Shown: positions 49,119 through 58,322 of the stretch, piece by piece | Numbering within the stretch: position 1 is the stretch's first letter | Layout of the letters: each line of letters opens with the position of its first letter | Assembly (NCBI GenBank): GCA_949297365.1 | Contig: CASFSL010000016.1 | Span: forward strand, 1-64,000 | Length of the DNA stretch: 64,000 bases | Source of the DNA: an uncultured Bacteroidales bacterium | GTDB taxonomy: Bacteria > Bacteroidota > Bacteroidia > Bacteroidales > UBA932 | Direction of reading: 5' to 3' | Translations under genes and position numbers: made by a program | Notes under the pieces: model-generated | Database searches by the model: none | What the model was told of the DNA's origin: nothing | What the model saw: the letters and a program-made list of their open reading frames with translations, nothing else

Positions 49119-51584
49119 ATGAATATCTCATATAATTGGCTGAAAGAGTACGTCTCTTTTGATCTGTCTCCGGAAAAGGTAGCGGAGATACTGACTTTCA
49201 TAGGTCTTGAGGTGGAGGAAATGGATACTGTGGAGGATGTTCCGGGCGGTCTGGAAGGTGTGGTGGTGGCTCAGGTACTGGAATGTGTGCCCCATCCGGA
49301 TTCGGATCATCTTCATGTTACGAAAGTACTGGTGTCCGAGGGCGCAGAGCCTCTGCAGGTGGTCTGCGGTGCTCCGAATGTGGCCGCCGGCCAGAAAGTC
49401 CTGCTGGCTACGGTCGGAACATCCCTGCCCGCTCCGGACGGCACCAGGATAAAGATCAAGAAATCCAAGATACGCGGAGTGGAGTCATTCGGTATGATCT
49501 GTGCGGAGGACGAGCTCGGAATAGGTCAGTCTCATGACGGTATAATGGTGCTGGAGCCGGAGGCCAGGGTCGGCACGGCGGCCAGGGACTATTTGCATCT
49601 GGGTTCGGATACAGTGTTCTCCATAGGGCTTACTCCCAACAGGGTGGACGGCGCATCGCACATAGGTGTGGCCAGGGATCTGTCGGCATATCTCAGGCTC
49701 AACGGACTGGGCGGAGAGATGACTCTGCCGGACGTATCAGCCTTCAAGGAGGGAGAGGGTGAATCCATCCCCGTAGAGGTGCTCAGTCATGACGGTGCGC
49801 CCAGGTATATGGGCGTGACATTGAAGGATATAAAGATCGCTCCTTCTCCCGAGTGGCTGCAGAAAAGGCTCCTTGCCGTAGGTCTGAGACCTATAAACAA
49901 CGTGGTGGATATCACCAACTTTATCCTGATGGAGACCGGCCAGCCGCTTCACGCCTTTGACGCATCCAGGATAGACGGCGGCAAGGTGGTGGTACGCAGG
50001 GCCGTGGAGGGAGACAAGTTCGTCACTCTGGACGGAGTGGAGCACACTCTGTCCTCTGAGGACCTTATGATATGCAATGCGGTCAGGCCCATGTGTATCG
50101 CCGGAGTGTTCGGCGGTCTTGATTCGGGCATCACCGACAGTACGACTTCCGTATTCCTGGAGAGCGCGTACTTCAATCCCACGTCTGTCCGCAAGACATC
50201 GAAGCGGCACGGAATCAAGACGGATGCGTCGTTCCGCTATGAGCGCGGTGCTGATCCCGAGATCGTACCCTATGCCGCAAAGAGAGCCGCCCTGCTCATG
50301 CAGGAACTGGCCGGTGCCACTGTGGTAGGAAAGGTTCAGGAAGTATATCCAGAGAAGATCGAGAGGAAGCGGGTATCTCTGAACTTCGCCCGCATGGAGG
50401 CCCTTATCGGCAAGAAGATAGGAGCGGAGACCATAATGAGTATACTCAGGTATATGGATTTCGGAATACTTTCGTCGGATTCGGAAGGAGCAGAGGTTAC
50501 TGTGCCTTCGTACAAGGTGGATGTGTACCGGGAATGCGATGTGGTGGAGGAGGTGCTCCGTATCTACGGGTACAACAACGTGGAACTTCCCGACCGTATC
50601 GTGTCTTCCTACGACAATACTCCCAATCCGGACCCTGAGGCGGTGCGCGTAAAGGCCTGTGACCTGCTGGCAGCCAACGGCTTTATGGAGTGCATGAACA
50701 ACTCTCTGACCAAGGCGGATTACTACAGCGGTCTGAAGACCTATCCCAAGGAGAACCTGCCGATGGTAATCAACCCGCTCAGCTCGGATCTAAACGCCAT
50801 GAGACAGACCCTGCTGTTCAGCGGTCTGGAGGTAGTCGCTCACAATCTCAACCGTCAGGCGGGTGATCTCAGGCTGTTCGAGATGGGCAATGTCTACCGC
50901 TATGAACCGAAGGGAGAGGGCGACCCCGTCAACAATCTGGCTTCGTATAGCGAGCGGATGCATCTGGCCATGTTCATGGTCGGCAAAGGGACGCAGTATT
51001 GGAGAAATACTACAGGAACTGGGCACTTCTTTGCCCTGAAAGGATATGTAGAACTGCTGCTCAGACGTATGGGCATGGATATCAATACACTGGACTTTGA
51101 GCCTGCTCCGGCTGATCTCTACTCAGAAGGTATGGTGTGCAGGATGCCGTCATCGGGCAAGATACTCCTGATGTTCGGTACGGTGGCTGCGGCCCGGTTG
51201 CGTCAGTTCGATATCAAGCAGCCTGTATTTGCGGCAGAGATAGACTGGCAGCTGCTGCTCAAGCATTATCTGAAGTCAAAGGTTCTGTATAAGGAATTGC
51301 CTCTGTATCCGGAGGTCAAGAGAGACCTGGCTCTGTTGCTGGACGAGAATGTCACTTTCGCCGACATCCGCAAGGCGGCGTTCGCAGCCGAGAAAAGGAT
51401 TCTGCGCAAAGTGGTGCTCTTCGATGTCTACCGGGGCGACAAGATCCCGGCGGGCAAGAAACAGTATGCCATCAGCCTGACGCTGCAGGACTACGACAAG
51501 ACTCTGACCGACAAATACGTAGACCAGACAGTCAACCGTATCCTCGGTGCCCTCTCACACCAGTTCGGTGCTGTCCTGCGATAA
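49119..51584 (+). CDS. pheT: Phenylalanine-tRNA ligase beta subunit
   Basis: 821 residues from ATG 49119 (MNISYNWLKEYVSF; the usual opening). The beta subunit supplies tRNA recognition and editing of misacylated Tyr. Domains in order: EMAP-type tRNA-binding domain (about 40-155, HPDSDHLHVTKV, GAPNV), B3/B4 editing domain (about 210-390, PINNVVDITNFILMETGQPLHAFD), B5 (about 400-470), catalytic-like core and the C-terminal anticodon-binding FDX domain (PEVKRDLALLLDENV... LFDVYRGDKIPAGKKQYAISL). Follows ftsY by 13 bp; pheS is not in the window. Confidence 0.97.
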   Translation: MNISYNWLKEYVSFDLSPEKVAEILTFIGLEVEEMDTVEDVPGGLEGVVVAQVLECVPHPDSDHLHVTKVLVSEGAEPLQVVCGAPNVAAGQKVLLATVGTSLPAPDGTRIKIKKSKIRGVESFGMICAEDELGIGQSHDGIMVLEPEARVGTAARDYLHLGSDTVFSIGLTPNRVDGASHIGVARDLSAYLRLNGLGGEMTLPDVSAFKEGEGESIPVEVLSHDGAPRYMGVTLKDIKIAPSPEWLQKRLLAVGLRPINNVVDITNFILMETGQPLHAFDASRIDGGKVVVRRAVEGDKFVTLDGVEHTLSSEDLMICNAVRPMCIAGVFGGLDSGITDSTTSVFLESAYFNPTSVRKTSKRHGIKTDASFRYERGADPEIVPYAAKRAALLMQELAGATVVGKVQEVYPEKIERKRVSLNFARMEALIGKKIGAETIMSILRYMDFGILSSDSEGAEVTVPSYKVDVYRECDVVEEVLRIYGYNNVELPDRIVSSYDNTPNPDPEAVRVKACDLLAANGFMECMNNSLTKADYYSGLKTYPKENLPMVINPLSSDLNAMRQTLLFSGLEVVAHNLNRQAGDLRLFEMGNVYRYEPKGEGDPVNNLASYSERMHLAMFMVGKGTQYWRNTTGTGHFFALKGYVELLLRRMGMDINTLDFEPAPADLYSEGMVCRMPSSGKILLMFGTVAAARLRQFDIKQPVFAAEIDWQLLLKHYLKSKVLYKELPLYPEVKRDLALLLDENVTFADIRKAAFAAEKRILRKVVLFDVYRGDKIPAGKKQYAISLTLQDYDKTLTDKYVDQTVNRILGALSHQFGAVLR

Positions 51585-51603
51585 TTTACAGTTATCGGAA
51601 TAT

Positions 51604-51694
51604 AAAAGAATTACTGCTTTCTGAAAACTTTGGCTCCCGAAAAGGGAGGGGACCCATGAAATGGGGAGGATTTTCAGAAAGCAGTAATTCTTTT
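51604..51694. repeat. 24-bp perfect inverted repeat enclosing two hairpins (three-way junction)
   Basis: Bases 51604-51627 are the exact reverse complement of 51671-51694. The 43-nt middle contains two more perfect hairpins, CTCCC-GAAAA-GGGAG and CCCAT-GAA-ATGGG. It lies between the convergent pheT and outer-membrane protein genes and could stop transcription both ways (each end is T-rich on one strand). The size and symmetry exceed a normal terminator and suggest a repeat element. Confidence 0.75.
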
Positions 51695-51700
51695 GTTATT

Positions 51701-51718
51701 CTTCTAGTTGACTAGAAG
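51701..51718. repeat. 8-bp hairpin across a stop codon
   Basis: CTTCTAGT-TG-ACTAGAAG, perfect arms, covers the TAG stop (51712-51714) of the outer-membrane protein gene. Possibly part of the same terminator region. Confidence 0.45.
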
Positions 51719-52179
51719 AGGTAGCGGACACTCAAGGCTATACCGCCCTGGAATATACCATAGGAATTGAATCTGGCTCCGGCACTGTTGAAGTTAGGTC
51801 CGATGACAGGGCGCCAGTCAAGGGAGATGTTCATGGGGAACCAGAAGTTGTATTCTACACCGATACGTCCGGCAACTCCTACGAATCCTGTTATGTCATT
51901 GAATCCGTACATACCTAAGCCGGCTCCCACACCTGCGTACCAGTTCCATGTGCCTTGCTCCTGCCATGAGTTGATGGGGAAGATCCAGTCATATGTGGCG
52001 GCTGCTTCAAGGCCGTAGAAGCCGGGTAGGCCGAAGTCAAGCTGCACCATGTTGTTTCCAAGTGAGTGTTGGTAGGTCAGTTCAAGACCATAGCCGAGAC
52101 GGCCACCGATTGCGCGGGGCTGAGCGTAGACTGCGGCAGCAGTGAAAAGAGCAATTGCAATAACAATAAACTTCTTCAT
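51712..52179 (-). CDS. Small outer-membrane beta-barrel protein
   Basis: 155 residues with a signal peptide cut after about AVYA-QPR (residue 19). The mature part has alternating strands (AIGGRLGYGLELTYQHSL, MVQLDFGLPG, WNWYAGVGAGLGMYG, FVGVAGRIGVEYNFW, ISLDWRPVIGP, GGIALSVRYLF), which fits an eight-stranded barrel ending in phenylalanine, as outer-membrane proteins do. Role unknown. It follows deoC on the same strand by 34 bp and could be co-transcribed with that operon or have its own weak promoter. Confidence 0.82.
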   Translation of the reverse strand: MKKFIVIAIALFTAAAVYAQPRAIGGRLGYGLELTYQHSLGNNMVQLDFGLPGFYGLEAAATYDWIFPINSWQEQGTWNWYAGVGAGLGMYGFNDITGFVGVAGRIGVEYNFWFPMNISLDWRPVIGPNFNSAGARFNSYGIFQGGIALSVRYLF

Positions 52180-52213
52180 GATGTTTAGTTTTTAGTAGTG
52201 GATAAATTATTAG

Positions 52214-53044
52214 TTAAAAATAGATTACGGATGATTTCTCCACCTCGGAGATGATGGAGTTGGCCACGCGGCTGGCCCCGAAACGCAGCAGGGCTGGATT
52301 GAGCCATTCCTGGCCGAGGATAGTGTCAACTATAGCGTAATATGCGGCTGCGTCCTTGGCGGTGGATATGCCTCCGGCAGGCTTGAAGCCCACTTTCCGG
52401 CCGGTCTTTCCGTAATATTCCTTTATGCAGTCGCACATGACGATGGCCGCGAACGGGGTAGCGGCAGGCTCCATCTTGCCGGTGGAGGTCTTTATGAAGT
52501 CGGCACCGCATTCCATGGCCAGGAAAGAGGCCTCTCTTATCCTGCCGGCATCGGCCAATGCCCCTGTCTCCAGGATGACTTTCAGCACGGCGTTACCGAC
52601 TATGTCTCTGATGGAACGTATCTCTTTCTCGCAGTAACTCAAGTCTCCGTCCAGAAAACTGTTGAGAGCGAGAACTATGTCCACCTCGTCAGCACCTTCG
52701 GCCACAGCCATACGGCACTCCAGTTCCTTGACTTCCATAAAACTCTGGGAGGCGGGGAAGCATCCGGCGACAACAGTAGTGTGTACTCCGGGGACGGTCA
52801 GAGTCTCCTTGACGGTCCTGGCGAAATTGGGATATACGCATATGGACGCAGGCGGTTGATATCCGGGAAAATGTGTCTGGAAATCATTCACTTTACCTAC
52901 CAGTTTGCGGACACTTGAATATGTGTCCGTTGACTTTAGTGTGGTCAGATCGGTCATGCCCAGGCAGGCTTTCAGAACTTCGGGAGTCATCCAGTGACTG
53001 AGATTGTCATGGATGGCCTGTATCCTTTTCTCAATATCTTCCAT
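52214..53044 (-). CDS. deoC: Deoxyribose-phosphate aldolase
   Basis: 276 residues. It splits 2-deoxyribose-5-phosphate into glyceraldehyde-3-phosphate and acetaldehyde. Class I aldolase motifs: ASICVYPNFA, VAEGADEVDIVL, LKVILETGAL, the Schiff-base lysine in FIKTSTGK and GFKPAGGISTAKDA (phosphate site). Longer N-terminus than E. coli DeoC, as in other Bacteroidetes. The start codon is directly against the dtd stop; it is the fifth gene of a minus-strand operon. Confidence 0.95.
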   Translation of the reverse strand: MEDIEKRIQAIHDNLSHWMTPEVLKACLGMTDLTTLKSTDTYSSVRKLVGKVNDFQTHFPGYQPPASICVYPNFARTVKETLTVPGVHTTVVAGCFPASQSFMEVKELECRMAVAEGADEVDIVLALNSFLDGDLSYCEKEIRSIRDIVGNAVLKVILETGALADAGRIREASFLAMECGADFIKTSTGKMEPAATPFAAIVMCDCIKEYYGKTGRKVGFKPAGGISTAKDAAAYYAIVDTILGQEWLNPALLRFGASRVANSIISEVEKSSVIYF

Positions 53045-53497
53045 CTATTCTCTGTTTTTGGTGTCAATAAGGATGGTGACGGGGCCGTCGTTGACGATGG
53101 TCACCTTCATATCCGCACCAAATATACCTTTTTTAACGGGCTTTCCCAAAATATTTTCCAATCTTAGTAGAAATTTTTCATACAAGGGAATGGAAATTTC
53201 CGGCCGGGCGGCTTTTATGTATGAGGGCCGGTTGCCCTTTTTAGTGGATGCATAGAGAGTGAACTGACTTATTACGAGGATGTCCCCGTCAACATCCCGG
53301 ACGGACAGATTCATTACTCCGCTGTCATCGTCGAATATGCGCAGATTGACGATCTTGTGGCAGAGCCATTCGATATCCTCGTCCGTGTCCCCGTCCTCAA
53401 TGCCGATGAGCACATTCATCCCGCGTCCTATCTCTCCGTGACATGCTCCGTCAATCACTACGGAGGAACTGCTCACCCTCTGGATTACCGTTCTCAT
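53045..53497 (-). CDS. dtd: D-aminoacyl-tRNA deacylase
   Basis: 150 residues, standard length. It removes D-amino acids (and glycine mischarged on tRNA-Ala) from tRNAs. Seen: MRTVIQRVSSSSV at the start, the active-site ISQFTLYASTKKGNRPS and the cross-subunit G-cisPro motif in NDGPVTILID. Overlaps the radical SAM gene by one base and abuts deoC. Confidence 0.96.
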   Translation of the reverse strand: MRTVIQRVSSSSVVIDGACHGEIGRGMNVLIGIEDGDTDEDIEWLCHKIVNLRIFDDDSGVMNLSVRDVDGDILVISQFTLYASTKKGNRPSYIKAARPEISIPLYEKFLLRLENILGKPVKKGIFGADMKVTIVNDGPVTILIDTKNRE

Positions 53498-54273
53498 TAC
53501 CCTCTGATCTGAACTTTGATGCCTGCGGCTTTGAGAGGAGCGGCTATGGCTTCCATCTCCTCCACCGTGACTTTCTCAAGTTCCTTGGCCGGAGTCTCGC
53601 GGTCGATGGTGTACATCATTACCTCACGGGGACGCAGGTCGAGGACGATGTCCCTCCAAGGAGCGACACTCTCTTCGCAGGTCAGGTCTATGCGGTGGCC
53701 GCCTACAGTACCTTTCAGAAACATGGTCTGAAGGATGAAGTTGCCGTTGAACAGCCTCAGATGCTCTATTGTCTCCTGAAGCGAGTAATGACCCACCGGG
53801 TTGTCCACCAAGCGGATATATTCTTCCAGCCCGCTGTCTATCTTCAGGATGGGGTTGGTCACTTTCATCAGGGCCTCCCGGACTTCTTTCCGGCCGGTCA
53901 TAGTAGCGTTGGAAAGTACGGATACGGCCGCATTGGGGAAATAACAGTCCCGCATCTGCAGTGTGAAGTCTATAATCTCAGGAAAATCAGGATGCAGGGT
54001 GGGCTCTCCGTTGCCGGAGAAGGTGATGGTGTCTACGGGTGTGCCCTCGGTATGCAGCTCGGCGAAACGTTCCTGCATCCGCTGGAATACGGCTTCTTTT
54101 GACGGGATCGTCTGATCCTTCCGGCCGTCCTTGTTCCAGCCGCACTCGCAGTATATGCAGTCGAAGGAACACAGTTTGCCGTTGTCAGGCAGAAGGTTGA
54201 TGCCCAGGGAGTTTCCAAGGCGGCGGCTCTTGATGGGGCCGAAAACTATCTTGTGAAAAAATATTGTTGACAT
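53497..54273 (-). CDS. Radical SAM protein (MoaA/NifB-like, COG0731 type)
   Basis: 258 residues. The [4Fe-4S]/SAM motif is C35-x3-C39-x2-C42 (CSFDCIYC), preceded by the opening FGPIKSRRLGNSLGIN seen in COG0731 proteins; TFSGNGEPTLHPDF forms the G-G-E-P-like SAM contact. There is no SPASM or auxiliary-cluster cysteine set. This subgroup is widespread but without a proven substrate. Coupled to dtd by a one-base overlap. Confidence 0.85.
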   Translation of the reverse strand: MSTIFFHKIVFGPIKSRRLGNSLGINLLPDNGKLCSFDCIYCECGWNKDGRKDQTIPSKEAVFQRMQERFAELHTEGTPVDTITFSGNGEPTLHPDFPEIIDFTLQMRDCYFPNAAVSVLSNATMTGRKEVREALMKVTNPILKIDSGLEEYIRLVDNPVGHYSLQETIEHLRLFNGNFILQTMFLKGTVGGHRIDLTCEESVAPWRDIVLDLRPREVMMYTIDRETPAKELEKVTVEEMEAIAAPLKAAGIKVQIRG

Positions 54274-54287
54274 AGTGGATCCGTGTG

Positions 54288-55475
54288 TCAGATTAATCGT
54301 CTGGATGTGCTTTTATCGGTCAGCTGCATGGAGTTGAAATCAATGTTGTCAATGAGCACTACGCCAGGCTTCTTGCCCTGGTCAAACGAGCCCAGGACAT
54401 CGTCCTTGCCCAGTGCGGCGGCACCGTTCAGGCAGGCCCATGTCAGGACAGTCTGCAGGGGGATGCCGGGGTAGTGCCGGTGTATGCATTTGAATTCCTC
54501 TACCATGGACAGGACGTGGTTGGACGAGAGGCTGTCGGTGCCGACGGCTATCCTCACACCCATGCTCATCAGCATGGGCAGGTCTGCCATAGTCCTGTGG
54601 ATGAAGATGTTGGACAGCGGGCATGTGACCCATGTACAGTTTTTCAGGATCTGCTCGGCGGCGTAGACGCTGTCCTCATGTGCGACTGTGTTGTGTATGA
54701 GCAGTATATGCTCTTCAAACGGGGCGGGATGGACTTCCTGCAGCCGGTCCAGGAAATGAAATACGGCCGGTCTGCCGGTGGCCGGAACTGTGCTCAGTCC
54801 GCGGTTGATGTAGTTCTCGTATAGCGGACCGCGATGGAAGCCTATCATGTCGTCTTCTTCCTGGGATTCCTGATTGTGGTAGGAGATATATCCGGCCTTG
54901 AGTCCCTCGGCTGAAGCCATGCGCAGCAGGTCGGAGCTCATGGTGTAGGGGGAGTGCGGAGTTATGGCCGCGTCGATGCCGGCTTCGGCTGCCTTTGCTG
55001 CCAGCTTTCGGGCATCTTCAATTACTGCCGGTGCATCCTGGGGTTCGGAGCCGAATACCTCTATAAAAGTACGGGTGTACATCGGACCCTCTTTCTTCAT
55101 GGCGAAGCTCTCGTCACAGTTGGATATGTCCGCCATGGCGCTGACTCCCTCTCTATACAGTTTGTCAAACTGAGCTCTCATGGCTTTCTGACGCTCTTCT
55201 GCCGGAGCGGACTCACGCAGGGCGTTGATCTGGTCGATGAAGCCGGACATGCCGGTGGCCTCGCGGAACTTGCCTTCCAGGTGGGACAGTTCTATGTGGC
55301 AGTGCGCGTTGGTGAAGCCGGGAACCAGGATGCCGTTGTAGAATTCCGTGCTGCCGGTTTCTTCAGTAAGCCGTCCTGTGCCTATGACCGTCCCGTCATC
55401 CGCAAGGTCTACGTAACCGTCGCGGACAGGGTCGGATGTGATCGGGAAAATATAATTTGCAGCGATTCTTCTCAT
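54288..55475 (-). CDS. Amidohydrolase, possibly aminodeoxyfutalosine deaminase-like
   Basis: 395 residues, cytoplasmic. Metal-dependent deaminase features: GFTNAHCHIELSHL (H-x-H), ITPHSPYTMSS, LIHNTVAHED, CPLSNIFI and the catalytic aspartate in AVGTDSLSSNH. The N-A-H-C-H-x-E-L-S opening resembles the SsnA/MqnX-like deaminases of the futalosine menaquinone route, but no other menaquinone genes are present, so the assignment is tentative. Fourteen base pairs from the radical SAM gene. Confidence 0.75.
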   Translation of the reverse strand: MRRIAANYIFPITSDPVRDGYVDLADDGTVIGTGRLTEETGSTEFYNGILVPGFTNAHCHIELSHLEGKFREATGMSGFIDQINALRESAPAEERQKAMRAQFDKLYREGVSAMADISNCDESFAMKKEGPMYTRTFIEVFGSEPQDAPAVIEDARKLAAKAAEAGIDAAITPHSPYTMSSDLLRMASAEGLKAGYISYHNQESQEEDDMIGFHRGPLYENYINRGLSTVPATGRPAVFHFLDRLQEVHPAPFEEHILLIHNTVAHEDSVYAAEQILKNCTWVTCPLSNIFIHRTMADLPMLMSMGVRIAVGTDSLSSNHVLSMVEEFKCIHRHYPGIPLQTVLTWACLNGAAALGKDDVLGSFDQGKKPGVVLIDNIDFNSMQLTDKSTSRRLI

Positions 55476-55479
55476 TTGT

Positions 55480-56331
55480 CTATTTTGTTTTATCCTTATC
55501 AGAGTCTTTGGACTGTTTGTCCTGTTTTATGGATGTAAGTGGCCTTAAATGCTGTCTTTGGTGGACGGGCGCCCGCCTGTCGTTGATCAATTCCTTGACA
55601 ACAGGGGATTTATCCTGTCTCTTTTTAAGGGTTTCTTCCAGTTCTGCAGCCCGCTCCGCTCTTTGGATACTGTCCAGTCTTAATTGGATGCTGTCCTGAA
55701 TCTCCAGTATACGGTTCACCTCATTCATGAAACCAAGAGTGCTGTGGAACGTAAAATCTTTGTCGGCATTCAGAGCTGAATCGTTGAATATCAGGAACTG
55801 GTTGACAGGACGCTCGATGAATGCGGAGTCTATCACAGGAGATTCTGGAATCGTGGAGTCCGGCTTGAAGAACAGTACTCTCATGTATTTGTACACCATG
55901 CCGGCGTGTATGCCTTCCGAGGTGTACAGTTCAAGTGAGTCCACTAGAGACCATAGTCTGGGCCGCTTGCCCTCGGCTTCCAGTATGGAGTTCAGTTCTG
56001 CCTTGCGCTTCTCCAGCATTGTCTTGGTTTCCTCGAATACATCCTCGAACTTGTCAGGACGCTCCATGTAGAAGTTGACGCTCCTGTTGTAGTCTTCAGT
56101 TGTATATCCGTATCTGTTGAATATCGGTTCATACACCCTCATCGTGTCGGCCATTCTTCTGAGTCTGTAATTGACATCCACTGCCTCATCGGTCATATAG
56201 ATGTCGTAATATATCTGTGACATGATGTCCTTGGGAATGATGCTCTCTTTTTCCCTGCAGGAGGACAGGCACAGTAATGCGGCTGTAAGTATGATGAATA
56301 TGTGTCGGATATTCGGAATATGTCGGGACAT
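55480..56331 (-). CDS. DUF4296 lipoprotein
   Basis: 283 residues from ATG 56329-56331. Lipobox ALLCLSSC, Cys at about residue 25. The DUF4296 domain follows (IIPKDIMSQIYYDIYMTDEAV, then RYGYTTEDYNRSVNFYMERPDKF), and a long charged, partly coiled C-terminus (residues 190-283) ends in KDKTK. The function is unknown; it is a common Bacteroidetes envelope protein. First gene of the operon reaching deoC, 4 bp from the amidohydrolase. Confidence 0.82.
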   Translation of the reverse strand: MSRHIPNIRHIFIILTAALLCLSSCREKESIIPKDIMSQIYYDIYMTDEAVDVNYRLRRMADTMRVYEPIFNRYGYTTEDYNRSVNFYMERPDKFEDVFEETKTMLEKRKAELNSILEAEGKRPRLWSLVDSLELYTSEGIHAGMVYKYMRVLFFKPDSTIPESPVIDSAFIERPVNQFLIFNDSALNADKDFTFHSTLGFMNEVNRILEIQDSIQLRLDSIQRAERAAELEETLKKRQDKSPVVKELINDRRAPVHQRQHLRPLTSIKQDKQSKDSDKDKTK

Positions 56332-56358
56332 AGTACTTTTGGACTTGTTTTCAGTGTG

Positions 56359-56386
56359 CAAATATAAAGAATAAAAGTTATATTTG
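56359..56386. promoter_or_regulatory. Divergent promoters for the DUF4296 and deacetylase operons
   Basis: Minus TATATTTG (56366-56359) and plus TATATTTG (56379-56386) lie 12 bp apart, each about 18-28 bp from its gene. Confidence 0.6.
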
Positions 56387-56404
56387 CATCCTTATTAGAA
56401 GGCT

Positions 56405-57016
56405 ATGCTGTTACGTCCTCCCAAGTTTATAAAGAAGATATACCCGTCTTTCATATGGTCTTTCCCGAAAGAGAAGGACGGACTTTTCCTGACATTTGAC
56501 GACGGGCCGTGTCCTCAGGTCACACCGTGGGTGCTGGACCAGTTGGACAAATACGGAGCGAAGGCTACATTTTTCTGCATAGGAAAGAACGTGGAACAGT
56601 ATCCGGACCTCTTCGGAGAGATAGTACGCCGGGGTCATGCCGTAGGAAGCCATACCTATAGTCATGTTCCCGGCTGGCGTATGCATCTTGACGATTACGT
56701 GCAGGACGTGGATATGGCTGCAGAACTGATAAAGACCAATCTCTACCGTCCTCCGTATGCCAAGATAACCAAACGTCAGGCAGATACCCTCAGTCTCCGC
56801 TACAATATCGTGATGTGGAGCATCCTCAGCCGTGACTACAACCGCAAGCTCGGACACAGGGCCTGCGCCCGCAATGTGCTGCCGTACCTGTCGCCGGGCT
56901 CCATAGTGGTGTTTCACGATTCGATGAAGGCCTCCAAGAATCTTTGGTATGCGCTTCCAAAGACGCTGGATGCGGTCAGCAAGGCCGGCTGGCAATGTAA
57001 ACCGATATTATTATAA
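56405..57016 (+). CDS. Polysaccharide deacetylase (NodB homology)
   Basis: 203 residues, no classical signal peptide. NodB motifs: LTFDDGPCPQVTPWVL (catalytic base and metal Asp), HAVGSHTYSH (metal-binding H-x3-H), RPPYAKITKRQ (R-x-x-x motif 3) and a late IVVFHDSMKA (motif 5). The enzyme removes N- or O-acetyl groups from a glycan, probably peptidoglycan-related or a surface polymer. It lies 4 bp before purD, which it may share a transcript with by chance of packing. Confidence 0.88.
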   Translation: MLLRPPKFIKKIYPSFIWSFPKEKDGLFLTFDDGPCPQVTPWVLDQLDKYGAKATFFCIGKNVEQYPDLFGEIVRRGHAVGSHTYSHVPGWRMHLDDYVQDVDMAAELIKTNLYRPPYAKITKRQADTLSLRYNIVMWSILSRDYNRKLGHRACARNVLPYLSPGSIVVFHDSMKASKNLWYALPKTLDAVSKAGWQCKPILL

Positions 57017-57020
57017 AGAT

Positions 57021-58322
57021 ATGAAGTACAATGTATTGTTGCTCGGCTCGGGCGGCAGGGAACATGCCCTTGCCTGGAAGATAGCTCAGAGTCCCATGCT
57101 GGGAGATTTCTACGCACTGCCCGGTAATCCTGGAATTAACGCCATAGCGGAAGGAATAGAGGGTAAGGTGTCGGATTTTGATCTTATCCGCAGGACAGTG
57201 GTGGAAAAAAACATAGATATGGTGGTATGCGGTCCTGAAGATCCGCTGGTAGAAGGACTTAAGGATTTTCTGAAGTCCTGTCCGGATGTGAAGGGAGACC
57301 TGCTGTTCGTGGGGCCCGGCAAAGACGGGGCCCGGCTGGAGGGCAGTAAGGATTTCGCCAAGGAATTTATGGCAAGGCACGGAATACCTACGGCCGCGTA
57401 CAGGAGTTTTACGGCGGAGCAGAGGAATGAGGCATCGGCTTTCCTGCGTTCGCTCAGGCCTCCTTATGTGGTGAAAGCCGACGGTCTGGCTGCCGGCAAG
57501 GGAGTAATCATCTCTCAGTCACTGGAGGAGGCGGAGGAGTCTCTGGAGCATATCTTCGGAGGACAGTTCGGATCGGCAGGGGCCAAGGTGGTCATCGAGG
57601 AGTATCTGGACGGGGTGGAAGTATCGTTCTTTGTTCTCACTGACGGTCACGGATATCTGCTGCTGCCAGAGGCCAAGGATTATAAGAGAATATGGGACGG
57701 GGACAAAGGTCTCAATACCGGAGGCATGGGCTCTGTCTCGCCGGTGCCGTTCTGCGACGGGGAGTTCGTGGAGAAGGTCCGCAGCCGGATTATAGAGCCG
57801 ACGGTCAAAGGGCTTGAAAGCGAGAATATGGATTACAGAGGGTTCATCTTTTTCGGCCTGATGAACTGCGGGGGCGATCCTTATGTGATAGAGTACAATG
57901 TGCGTATGGGGGATCCGGAGACGGAGTCGGTGATGCTGCGTATAGACAGCGATCTGCTGGCGCACATGGCCGCTGCGGCCGGAGGTGATCTTTCGGGGCA
58001 GACAATCAAGGTGTCACGTCAGGCTGCAGTGACTGCTATCGTCGTGTCGGGAGGCTATCCGGAAAAGTACGGTAAAGGATATCCTGTAAGCGGTCTGGAG
58101 GCCTTGACTGACATCACTGTCTTCCATGCCGGAACAGCCATGAAAGACGGGAAGTTGGTGACTTCGGGAGGCCGTGTGCTGGCCTTGTCAGCTACGGGAG
58201 AGACTATTCCCGATGCAAGGGACAGAGTCTACTCCAGAGTAGATACTGTCTCGTTTGACGGATCTTTCCATCGGGGCGACATCGCTCTGGACATGATTAA
58301 CTGGCCGGCAGGTAAAAGATGA
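57021..58322 (+). CDS. purD: Phosphoribosylamine-glycine ligase
   Basis: 433 residues from ATG 57021 (MKYNVLLLGSGGREHALAW, the standard opening; the frame upstream is not coding). Second step of purine synthesis, ATP-dependent. ATP-grasp motifs: PPYVVKADGLAAGKGVIIS, VIEEYLDGVEVSFFVL, GGMGSVSPVPF and EYNVRMGDPETESVML. Its last four bases overlap the next gene (ATGA). Confidence 0.96.
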   Translation: MKYNVLLLGSGGREHALAWKIAQSPMLGDFYALPGNPGINAIAEGIEGKVSDFDLIRRTVVEKNIDMVVCGPEDPLVEGLKDFLKSCPDVKGDLLFVGPGKDGARLEGSKDFAKEFMARHGIPTAAYRSFTAEQRNEASAFLRSLRPPYVVKADGLAAGKGVIISQSLEEAEESLEHIFGGQFGSAGAKVVIEEYLDGVEVSFFVLTDGHGYLLLPEAKDYKRIWDGDKGLNTGGMGSVSPVPFCDGEFVEKVRSRIIEPTVKGLESENMDYRGFIFFGLMNCGGDPYVIEYNVRMGDPETESVMLRIDSDLLAHMAAAAGGDLSGQTIKVSRQAAVTAIVVSGGYPEKYGKGYPVSGLEALTDITVFHAGTAMKDGKLVTSGGRVLALSATGETIPDARDRVYSRVDTVSFDGSFHRGDIALDMINWPAGKR

